From the NCBI GenBank assembly GCA_916048055.1, contig CAJZHL010000008.1, forward strand, positions 434,001 to 498,000: DNA of 64,000 nucleotides, written 5' to 3'. This document shows, one piece after another, positions 12,801 through 22,691 of this stretch; the first letter of the stretch is position 1; every line of letters starts with the position of its first letter. The stretch is from Pedinophyceae sp. YPF-701 (Eukaryota; Chlorophyta; Pedinophyceae). The notes below the pieces were generated by a model. The model had not been told where the DNA came from and did not search any database. It saw only the letters and a list, made by a program, of their open reading frames with translations. The translations under genes were made by a program, and so were the position numbers.

Positions 12801-13699
12801 GGAGAGGTTCGAACCATCGAGGCGCACTTGGGAAGGGATATGTGGCTGGGCGACACACACAGAGGATACATCCGCGTGATCGTGGACGCGGAAAGGGAGA
12901 TGAAGGCGCTGTGCGAGTCCTTCTCGAAGCTCAAGGTGCGCGCGCACACTGGCTCTGCCTGCACCGCGCGCGGGCGGGGTCTACCCTTCGTTCCAACACT
13001 CCCCCTCGCCCGCGTCAGGAGACATGCGTCATGTCGTCTGCGTCCCGGTCTCGGCCACAGGTCAAGGCGGACGTCGTGGATCAGTGCGTTGGCTCTGCAT
13101 TCACCAAGTCATCCATAATCAGCGACGCGAAGTGTCGGCGGGCGGCCATCGAGGCGATGCTGAGCAGTGTCGGCATGTGGTGGGAGGGCGGTGCCCCCGA
13201 GCTGCTCGGCACCTCGGAGAAGCGAGGCCGCGCGGGGAAGCTCAAGTATAGCGACCCGTGCCTATGTCTGATTCAAGCACGCGAGTCCAAGGGCTGGTGG
13301 AAGCGGGGTGTCGCGTATTTTGTGGGTGTGCTGCGCTCGCGGTCCCGAAACGGCGACGAGGGGGACGCCGTGGTGTTCCGCGTGGCAGTCACGTCCCGGA
13401 CAGAGTGCGAAACGGTGGTCTGGCGGCTGAAAGGGGGCGCGCCGGCGATCACCATCGATGCCGCCGGGCCCACGGTGTGGCGTTGTGTGCAGAGCGTCTA
13501 TTCGTCGGCGAAGTTGCGCACATGCTCGACTCAGGAAGCGGTCCATGTCACATCATATCGGTTGAGCGACGGCGGCGGGTGGCAGTGCCTGCGCGGCCCG
13601 TTGTTCGGTGGAGCTGGCTGCGACTTGTTCTCGTTTGACTTGTTCAACTGCGGGGACGGAACCAGCACGCCTTGCTTCTGGGAGGTGTGGAAGCTGTGA
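9844..13699 (+). CDS. Copy D: BTB-MoxR/RavA-TLDc-like protein, 782 aa
   Basis: Exons 9844..9948, 10136..10347, 10445..10541, 10633..10986, 11563..11637, 11732..11943, 12070..12256, 12356..12640, 12753..12935, 13061..13699; 783 codons including stop. The N-terminal helix is short (35 residues) but keeps the EKELQQHG end at the same splice site. The BTB part is diverged ([20 protein letters not shown]). AAA+ motifs are intact: Walker A 206-213, Walker B D277, sensor-1 N318, R334. Intron 4 is long (576 nt) as in E and G. The C-terminal domain is the most diverged of the family yet keeps the FWEVWKL end. Introns 8 and 9 contain no stop in the exon-8/exon-10 frame. The start is the least certain; an ATG at 9922 is an alternative. 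Confidence 0.8.
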
Positions 13700-14131
13700 G
13701 CCGGGCCGGGTGCTGCCGCACACGCTTGCACGTGGCTATCACCGCGAGCAGCGGCCCTGTCAATACCACGTCTTGAGAGTCAATTTGCAATTTATCAATA
13801 CTACCATATATGCCGCTGTCCAGCACCGCTCAGACTCGAGCGACTCGCTCAGACACGCGCGGTCCATCGCCAGAGACACAGTCCGCGGCGTCTGCACCAT
13901 GCTGCAGGCCACGTGGCAGTCACCTGCACCCCCGGGGGCATCGGGGCGGGTACAGCGCCGACGTGCGGATCCATGATTGCCTCCGCCCGCCGCGCATGTA
14001 CCTGATAGCTTGGCTCCGACGGATCGTGAGGGGAGCAGGTCGAGGCCGAGCTCTCTCCCCGGAACCAACGCCACGGTCTTTGTGGAGGTCGAACAACGCC
14101 GACGGCAGCCGCTGAGGGCTCCGCGGACACT
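13700..14131. other. Spacer D-E
   Basis: Shares a block with the sequence after copy E (GAGAGTCAATT near 13779 and 18187), otherwise unrelated to the other spacers. No exon recognised. Confidence 0.5.
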
Positions 14132-17100
14132 ATGGCGGACGCCAAGGCCGTAGATGATTTCGATCTCAAGGGCACGTTGCAGAAGATGCTCGAACAGGTC
14201 GAGATGCAGGAGAAACGCTGCGCTGCAATGTTTGCGCAACAGCAGCGCGAGGAGGAGCGCCAGCGCACGGAGAAGCGCCAACGGCGCGATGAGGAGCGCG
14301 AACAGCTGGTCGCCGAGGTGGAGCAGGAGCTGAAGCGCCACGGCGTGAGCGTCCCGGCCTCGTTGCGGGCGCCATCTCTTGTGTGCAACGAACATGGTGA
14401 TGGGCTGCGCACCTGGCGCACTCGCTGAACGATCGTTCACGATCAAGTGTGGTCTTGCCTCTACCCTGCCTCGGTTCTTGTTCACTGCGTGCGCCTTGGT
14501 CCGTGCCAGTCTTCACCCAAGCAACTGCCTGCAGTTGTCATCTGAGGACTGCGTCTCCCTCCGCGTCTGCGAGCGGCAGTTCACCGTGTCGCTCGGCGTC
14601 GCTCTCCGGGACCCCAGCTCGCTCCTCGCGGACAAGATCCGCACGGCGCTGCGCAGCCGCGCCGACCGCCCGGCACAGGCACCGCACCACGTGTGCGCGG
14701 AGCTGCACTTGCCCGACTCCGACCCCGAGGCCTTCCAATGGGTCCTGCGGTGCGTCGCTGACACGCAACAGGCGCGCCCTGTCATCGCCTGCATCCGCAT
14801 CCTTCATTCCCTAATTGAAAATGCTCTGCCACCACCTGCAGATTCCTGCGCGCGTCATCGCTGGGCGAGGAACTGCCCCTGCCTTCTGGGCAGAACGCGA
14901 AGCTCCTGATGCTCGAAGCGAAGAAGTGGCGGCTCAGCGTGAGTGTCCGTTTCACCCCGTCAGCCCCGCGTTTGGTTTCACCTCGCGCAATACCGTGCTC
15001 AGGCTCACACGGCCCGCTGCGCACGCGCAGACGCTGCTGGAGGCCCTCGCGGCTGCGTCCCCGGGCCCAACAGCCGTCGTACCTAGGAGCACCTCTGCGT
15101 CCGAGAGCCCGTCCTGGACCAAGGACCAGCTGCGAGTGCTGGTTTCCCAACTCTCCACGGGCCTCGTGGACCGCGAGCACATGATGCGCAAGGCGCTGCT
15201 GGCGAGCATCGCCGGCGAGCACGTGCTGCTGCTGGGCCCGCCGGGCACCGCGAAGTCGCTCCTCGCGCGGCGGCTGCACATGGCCTTCCGCGCCGAGGCC
15301 GGGGCGGGGGGGTACTTTGAGAAGCTGCTGACGAAGTTCTCGACGCCGGAGGAGCTGTTCGGGCCGATTTCGATCCAGAAGCTGCAGGTGCGCTCGCGTC
15401 AATTGCGCCTGACGCTGATCAATTCCACCCAGAGTCCTCAGCTAGATGAAAAAGAAAGTGGAGCGGCTCCGAGCCCTGCCGCGTTGCGACGCTCTATTGA
15501 TGCAAGCGAAGGCTACGTGCGCTCACTCTCACGCACTTGTTCTACTTCGCGCGGCCAGCTGTTGCGGGACCGCGGCGCTCGGTCGTCCGCTATGGACTTC
15601 CCGCCCTCGGGACAGCCCGCAGGGGCCTGCGGGCCCGCTGTGGTGGCTGCCTCGCGCGAGAAGATGCCTCTCCAGAAGAGGTTTCCTCACAACACGGCGG
15701 AGCCACCGCAGCGGTCCCACAGGCCCCTGCGGACCAGCCCGCTCACATGTCCTTGGGCTGGTGAGGCCAGCAATGCGCACTAGGCGCACAGGATGTACAG
15801 CCTGCAGCTGCTGCGAGTTGGCCTATTCGAGTTGGCCATGCTGCTCTTTTGCGGGCTCAATATCGGCTCTCAGACTGCGCTGCACAACACCTCTCTCCTT
15901 GTGCCATGCTCACTGCGTCAGGGGCACACAATCCCGACGCTGCAGGCGGACGTGTACGAGCGCCATATCCAGGGCTACCTGCCGACGGCGGAGATCGCGT
16001 TCGTGGACGAGATATTCAAGGTGAGTCTGCTGTCGTTCATCACTGGTGTGGCAACGGGCTGGATTCAGTTGCAGCCGTGCTCCTGAGCGAGGCCACCTTC
16101 ATCGCTCCCCGTCCCCCATGACACCTGCAGGCCAACAGCGCGGTCCTCAACTCCCTCCTCACCATCATCAACGAGCGCCTCTTCCACAACGGCACCAACG
16201 TCATCACCGTTCCGCTTATTTCCATGATCGGGGCGTCGAACGAGGTGCCGGGGCAGTCGCAGGCGGAGCTGCAGGCGCTGTACGATCGGTTCCTGGTGCG
16301 GATGTGCGTGGGGTACCTCAAGAGCCACGATGACAGAGGAAGGTGAGCTCAAATTTTGCGTGAATTACGGCAAGGTTGTCTGACGCCCGAATTAATTTCT
16401 TGCACGGGTCTCCCCACCATATCACTCCACGCACTTCCAGCCATGATGCTGAGCGGTGGTCTCGCTGCGCGCAGGAAGCCTTTCGCGGAGATGGTGATGA
16501 GGAGCTCGAGCGATGTTTTGCAGGACACTGCGCAGGCGGCTCTGTCTGCGGCGGACCTGCGCGATATCCGGGACCGTGCAGAGAAGGTCATCGTCTCTGT
16601 CCATGTCATGGCGCTGATCGAGAAGCTGCGGGATCGCTTTTCGGGGCAGGAGTGGCAGGTGAGACGCGATGACGACGCGGCTGTGGGTTCGGTGTCTGCA
16701 GCCATCGTCCGCTGAGCGCGAGTCGCCTTCGTTGCTTCACAGGTGTCGGACCGCCGCTGGAAGAAAGCCGTGCACCTTTTGCGCGTAGCTGCGGCGACCG
16801 ACGGCAGGGCCGAGGTGCGGAGGTGGGACCTGCTGCACCTGACGTCGTGCGTGTGGCACCAGCCGGAGCAGGAGGAGGAGGCCAGGCAGTATATTGCGAG
16901 CGTGCTGGCTGAGGAGACGGGCTTCGAGCGGTCAGTCTTAACACACCTGACTCAGCGTAAAGATGTGCTGGTTCGGGAGCTGGCGGAGGCGAGCACGGCC
17001 GACGGCGTCGAGAGAGTGCTAGAGCAGGTATGCTCCGCGGCCAGTCGCGTGGCTTTTACCGCGAACCACACATGTCTGCCGCGTCTGGCAGGGGGTGATG

Positions 17101-18145
17101 TTTGACCCCTGCAGCAAACGCAACGGAGCATCATCTGTGCCCCGCAGTTGAATGCGCTCCACGACGAGCTGGACGTCAAGCTGCAATGTCGGCACAAGTA
17201 TATCGAAGCCACGCAGGTGTTCATCACACAGGACCTGTGGCTGGACGCGCAGCACTGTCAGATATGCATCAGCATCCTCGCAGAGCAGCACGCGAAGCTG
17301 AAGGGCCTGAGCAGGTCGTTCCTGGCGTTGCGGGTGAGTGTCGAGTGCTTTCGGCCCTTTGCAACGTCTTGCGCGACCATTGCAAGTGTGGAGTCGAGGA
17401 CTTGCGTGTTGTCTTGACGTACGATCTTGCGCAATCGCAGGGCGACGCCGAGCGAGCGCTCAAGGACTGGCAAAACATATTCATGACGCTCTCGCCGAGG
17501 ATTATGACCAGCTCTTCTCGTCAGGAAGCGCTCGTCGATGTGCTGAAGACCATGGGCCACTGGAAGGGCGCTGGTCGCCTCGTACGCCTGGCAACAAGCG
17601 AAGACGGCAGTGGCTGGATTGCCAAGTGTGCCAGCGGGGGGCCGTTCCTCGTCCTGGCGCGCGCACCTCGGGTGGGAGGCAGTGCATCCATTGCGGGCTT
17701 CGTTTACTCCGGAAACAGCCTCACGCAGGATTTGCGAATGGACGGGGACCTGTGTGTGTTCAGTCTGGAGCGCAAGGGCAAGCTCACGAAGCAAGTGTGG
17801 CGCAAGGGAGGCCAGCCAGTCAGAGCACGGCGCAGGGGTTGGTACGCCAACACGGATGGACCGGCAGCTCGTGTCGAGTGTCAGTGTGGCTCTTCGTACT
17901 CCATTGTGCGGTGCGTTGGCTCTGGGGCTGCAGGGCCATGCATCGAGCAGATCGGGGCGCGTCAATACTTTTATGAGTCCGACGGGGAAGACGAGTACGA
18001 TAACGATTATTGTCACGATGATGATCACTGTTCGGGAACTTGGGTCCCGCTGACCGGTGGTGCTGCGGCGCTTGAAAAGACCGACTTGTTCGGGGCCGGC
18101 ATTGGCAAAGCTACCCCTTGCCTTTGGGAGGTGTTGAAGCTGTGA
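14132..18145 (+). CDS. Copy E: BTB-MoxR/RavA-TLDc-like protein, 842 aa
   Basis: Exons 14132..14344, 14535..14749, 14842..14938, 15031..15387, 15946..16020, 16131..16342, 16475..16658, 16743..17027, 17148..17333, 17441..18145; 843 codons including stop. Residues 1-71 form a coiled coil rich in E/Q/R; BTB part [21 protein letters not shown] at residues about 77-97; Walker A 244-251; Walker B D315-E316; sensor 1 and arginine finger as in copy D. Intron 4 (15388-15945) is long and holds an inverted repeat. Exon 10 contains an acidic and histidine-containing loop ([19 protein letters not shown], 17975-18031) inside the TLDc-like domain, not present in the sister copies. Exons 8-10 and introns 8-9 are very close to copy F. 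Confidence 0.85.
15617..15732. repeat. Imperfect inverted repeat in intron 4 of copy E
   Basis: Arms 15617-15648 and 15701-15732 are complementary over 32 nt with three mismatches (arm begins CCGCAGGGGCCTG), separated by a 52-nt loop that can itself pair weakly. It would fold into a strong hairpin in the pre-mRNA. Copies D and G have related GC-rich sequence in their long intron 4; B, C and F have a short 92-104 nt intron 4 without it. Confidence 0.7.
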
Positions 18146-18800
18146 GCCGGGTGAGACGCTTGCACGTGGCTCTCACCATGTCCTGAGAGTCAATTCCAGT
18201 TAATGTTCGCCTGCGGCATCGGCTGCGATGCGCTGTACTTCTGGGAGATCTGAAGCTGTGACCCCGCTGGTTGGAGCGACGTCGCTGCGGAACAATCAAG
18301 TCCAAGGTTTTCTCGTCTCCTCGTTGCAAGTGCTACGTCTCCGCAATGGAGTCGGACAGGTTGGATGTTCGTTCACGAGGTGGGGCTCTTGTTGCGTCGG
18401 GCGGTCTGCGATCGTCGCTTGCATGGCTAGGACGACGCGGTGCTCGGTCCGCCCTAGTCCAACTCTCACACGTCATTTTGTTTCTACCGCACCCAGCGGC
18501 GCTGAGCGCTGTTCGGGGGATGCCCGCAGACGTACAGCGGATCCAGATCCATCTCCGACAGCCCGTGCAAGGAGCCGCGCGGCCCCAGTGCGGTACAACA
18601 AATGCTGGGCTACTCAGAGAGCGAGGTGCGGCACTGTGCCCCACACCCCCGACGCACGCATGCCGACATTGCCGCGCCCGCTGCGGTCGGCGAACACTGC
18701 ATATCTGAACAGTCAATGGCGGTTGACGCGCGCCTCGCGCAGGGTGCGCCAGAATCTCCTGGGGTAGGCAAGGGGTAGCACAGCGCGCACGTTGGGCACG
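18146..18800. other. Spacer E-F with relic of another copy
   Basis: Begins as a normal post-copy-E flank, then at 18206 holds a fragment of another copy's last exon, and from about 18263 is homologous to the spacer before copy C. This junction marks a recombination between two array units. No intact exon. Confidence 0.65.
18206..18263 (+). pseudogene. Broken 3' tail of an array gene
   Basis: Translates as FACGIGCDALYFWEI then stop, against FGCGIGSSELCFWEIWEL in copy A; the following bases AGCTGTGACC match the sequence at copy A's stop. A short deletion inside the final Trp-Glu codons has brought a stop forward. Nothing upstream of it resembles the rest of exon 10, so only the tail survives. 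Confidence 0.7.
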
Positions 18801-21800
18801 ATGTCGGGCCCGAGTGCGGGCGTGCCGGACATGGACCTGCTAGAGTCGCTGCGGCAGGTGATCTCGCAGGCCGAGGAACAGCGGAAACGGAGCGCGGAGG
18901 CATTCGCACAAGCGCAACTTGAGGAAGAGCAGAAACGAGCGGCGAAACGCAAGAAGCAAGACCAGAAGCGCGAGCAACGCGCAGAAGAGATCAAGAAGGA
19001 GCTCGAACGGCACGGGGTGAGTGGCTGCGGGGCCTCATGCGCGGCGCTCTCCCGCCTCCTCCCCCTTTGTGGTGCATGGTCTCGCGCGCTCACGACATGG
19101 CCTCGCGCGCGCCCTTACGCCCGCATGTGGTGCTCTGCATGAAATGCGGACCAGAACACGTGCCTCTTAAGGTCGTTTCGCAGTTGACGCCGGAGCACTG
19201 CATTGCCCTGCATACGGGAGAGCGCAAGCACACGGTGACGATCGGCGTCGCCCTGGCCGACCCGGACTCGCACCTGGCGGACCTGGTGCTGGAGGCCGTG
19301 CGCGACCGGGCGCCGTCGCGTGGCTCTCGTTTGACGCCCTGCGCTGAGCTGCACCTGCCCGACACGCACCCGGATGCATTTCAGTGGATCATCCTGAGGT
19401 GCGATTCTGCGATGCTGCACCGTCAGCGTCGACGCTTGTCCTCTGTTGCATCTGCACGTGGGTGCTCCTCACGCGTGCGTCCTTGGCCAACTGCGGGTCA
19501 CAAACAAACACCTTTTGAAGACACATTGCAGTTATTTATTTGCGTTGTCGCTGGGCGAGAAGGCGCCGCTGCCTCCGAGCAGCATCGCGGAGCTCGTCAG
19601 GCTCCAGGCGAGGAAATGGGGACTGCAGGTAAGTCATCACCGCGTTCGCTCGGAGCTGCAGCGTGGCGCTTGACTGCGTGGCATTGCGCCGAGCCTTCCT
19701 GTGCGGTCGTGAGACGCAGGAGCTGCTTGAGGTCCTTGATGCCACTCACGCGGGCATCGTACGCCGTCCGTCCGCGTCCGAGAGCCCGTCCTGGACCAAG
19801 GACCAGCTGCGAGTGCTTGTTTCCCAACTCTCCACGGGGCTCGTGGACCGGGAGCACATGATGCGCCGCGCGCTGCTGGCGAGCATCGCCGGCGAGCACG
19901 TGCTGCTGCTGGGCCCGCCGGGCACGGCGAAGTCGCTCCTCGCGCGGCGGCTGCACATGGCCTTTCGCGCCGAGGCCGGGGCGGGGGGCTACTTCGAGAA
20001 GCTGCTGACGAAGTTCTCGACGCCGGAGGAGCTGTTCGGGCCGATGTCGATCCAGAAGCTGCAGGTGCGAGCGTGCTGCGGGCTGTGTGGGAGCGCGACT
20101 TCCTCGTGGCGCACAGTGCCGAGACTGATCAGTGTCATGACACGGCATGGGCACGAACGTTGCTGCAGGCGGACGTGTACGAGCGGCAGATCCAGGGCTA
20201 CCTGCCGACGGCGGAGATCGCGTTCGTGGACGAGATATTCAAGGTGAGTCTGCTGTCGTTCATCACGCCATGACGCTGTTCGTGGTTGACTTCAGTTGCA
20301 GCCGTGCTCCTGAGCGAAGCCCGCCTCATCGCTCTCCGGCCCCCATGACATCTGCAGGCCAACAGCGCGGTCCTCAACTCCCTCCTCACCATCATCAACG
20401 AGCGCCTCTTCCACAACGGCACCAACGTCATCACCGTTCCACTGATTTCCATGATCGGGGCGTCGAACGAGGTGCCGGCGCAGACACAGCCGGAGCTGCA
20501 GGCGCTGTACGACCGGTTCCTGGTGCGGATGTGCGTGGGGTACCTCCAGAACCGCGATGACACAGGAAGGTGAGCTTTCTAAGCTCACATTTTAGTACAT
20601 GTTGATTGTTTCACGGGCCTGGGCGCCCGGACGAAGTTCGCACATGGATTTGCCGGCATGTCGTGATGCGCGCCATCAGTCAAGATGCTCAACCTGCACG
20701 ATTCCTGCGCGCAGGAAGCCTTTCGCGGAAATGTTGAAGAGCAGCTCAGGGGAGGCACCACAAGACATCGCGCGGGCAGCTCTGTCCGCGGCGGACCTGC
20801 GCGACGTCAGGGACCGCGCAGAGACGGTCGAGATCGGTGACGATGTCATGGCGCTGATCGAGAAGCTGCGGGACCGCTTCTCGGGGCAAGAGTGGCAGGT
20901 GAGATGACATGAGGTTGTCATTATCGTGACGTTGCGTCGAGCAGGCCGTGGATTGGATGCCTGCAGCCACCTTGTCCGCTGAGCGCAAGTCGCCTTCGTT
21001 GCTTCGCAGGTGTCGGACCGCCGCTGGAAGAAAGCCGTGCACCTTTTGCGCGTAGCTGCGGCGACAGATGGCAGGGCCGAGGTGCGCAAGTGGGACCTGC
21101 TGCACCTGACGTCGTGCGTGTGGCACCAGCCGGAGCAGGAGGAGGAGGCCAGGCGGTACATTGCGGGCCTGCTCGCTGAGGGGACGGGCCTGGAGCGGTC
21201 AGTCATCACGTACCTGACTCAGCGCAAAGACGTGCTGGTCCGGGAGGTCTCCGCTGCGGAGTCGGCGAAGGCGGTCGAGACAGTGCTGGCGCAGGTGTGC
21301 TGCACAGCTAGCTGCATGGCCTTTGCTGCGAACCACACATGTCTGCTGCGTCGGGTGATGTTTGACAGCTACAGCAAACGTTAACGCAACGGAAGCACCA
21401 TCGTGTGCCCCGCAGTTGAATGCGCTCCACGACGAGCTGGACGTCAAGCTGCAAGGTCTGCAGAAGGAAATCGAAGCCACGCAGGCCCTGATCGCACAGG
21501 ACCTGTGGCTGGACTCGCAGCACAGCAAGATATGCGTCGGCGTCCTCGCAGAGCAGCACGCGAAGCTGAGGGACATGAGCAGGTCGTTCCTGGCGCTACG
21601 GGTGAGTGTCGAGTGCTTTCGGCCCTTTGCAACGTCTTGCGCGACCACTGGAAGGGTGGAGCTGAGGTTGACTTGCGTGTTGTCTTGACGTACGATCTTG
21701 CGCAATCGCAGGGCGACGCCGAGCGAGCGATCAAGGACTGGCAAGCCATGTTCACGGCGTTCTCGCCTAGTACTGTGGTCGACGCTTCTTGTCAGGAAGC

Positions 21801-22353
21801 GCTCGTCGATGTGCTGAAGACCACGGGCCACTGGAAGGGCGCTGCTCGCCTCGCACGCCTGGCAACGAGCGATTACGGCAGTGGCTGGATTGCGAAGTGT
21901 GCCAGCGGGGGGCCGTTCCTCTTCCTGGCGCGCGCACCTCGGGTGGGAGGCAGTGCATCCATTGCGGGCTTCGTTTACTCCGGAAACAGCCTCACGCAGC
22001 AACTGCGACTGGACGGGGACCTGTGTGTGTTCAGTCTGAAGTGCCAGGCCAAGCTCACGAAGCAAGTGTGGCGCATGGCGCAGGTAGTTCAAAGCAGCAC
22101 AGCACGGGGCAGGGGGGTGAAAGCCGACACGGATGGACCGGCAGCTGGCGTCGAGTGTCGGTATGGCAGCATGGTCTCGGGCATTCAGTGCACGGGCTCC
22201 CCGCCCGCCGTCAAGCAGATGGGGGTGTGTCGAGGACAAGGTTGCAACTGCTGTTCAGGAGCTTGGATCCCACTGACCGGCGCTGCGGCGCTTGAAGCGA
22301 CCGACTTGTTCAGCAATGCTACTTCCTTTGTTTGGGAGGTGTGGAAGCTGTGA
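18801..22353 (+). CDS. Copy F: BTB-MoxR/RavA-TLDc-like protein, 818 aa (mosaic)
   Basis: Exons 18801..19016, 19184..19398, 19532..19628, 19720..20064, 20169..20243, 20358..20569, 20715..20898, 21010..21294, 21416..21601, 21712..22353; 819 codons including stop. Spacer, exons 1-3 and intron 4 are of the B/C type; exon 5 onward ([10 protein letters not shown]), intron 5 and exons 8-10 are of the E type. AAA+ motifs complete: Walker A 241-248, Walker B D312-E313. Exon 4 is six bases shorter than in B and C after Walker A ([13 protein letters not shown], as in copy E), so the E-type tract may start there. A TGTAA sits 17 nt after the stop, a possible poly(A) signal of green-algal type. Confidence 0.85.
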
Positions 22354-22691
22354 GCTGGTCAGCTAGCGCTGTAACAATCAAATCATGGCACGAGAAGCCC
22401 GAGCGTCGGAGTCATGTCCAACGCTCCACGCACTGCATCGAGAATCCGTGCGTGACCCTCTCAGGCACGCGTGGTCTTTCGTCCGACAGCGAATAAAACA
22501 TCGCGACTGGTCGGCAGTGTCAGCCTGACTGGAACACGTACCGCGCCAGCGACGAACGCCATCCCAACGGGCGAACCCGTTCGACGCTCCGCTCAGCTCA
22601 CCTGCTGCGCGGGCCACCCATCGGTGCTATTCGCTTGCTGCCGATCGTGCGCGTCTAGCTTGGACTTGCACTGACAAAACAGCCAGCACTC
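22354..22691. other. Spacer F-G
   Basis: No similarity noticed to the other spacers and no exon recognised. Confidence 0.5.
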
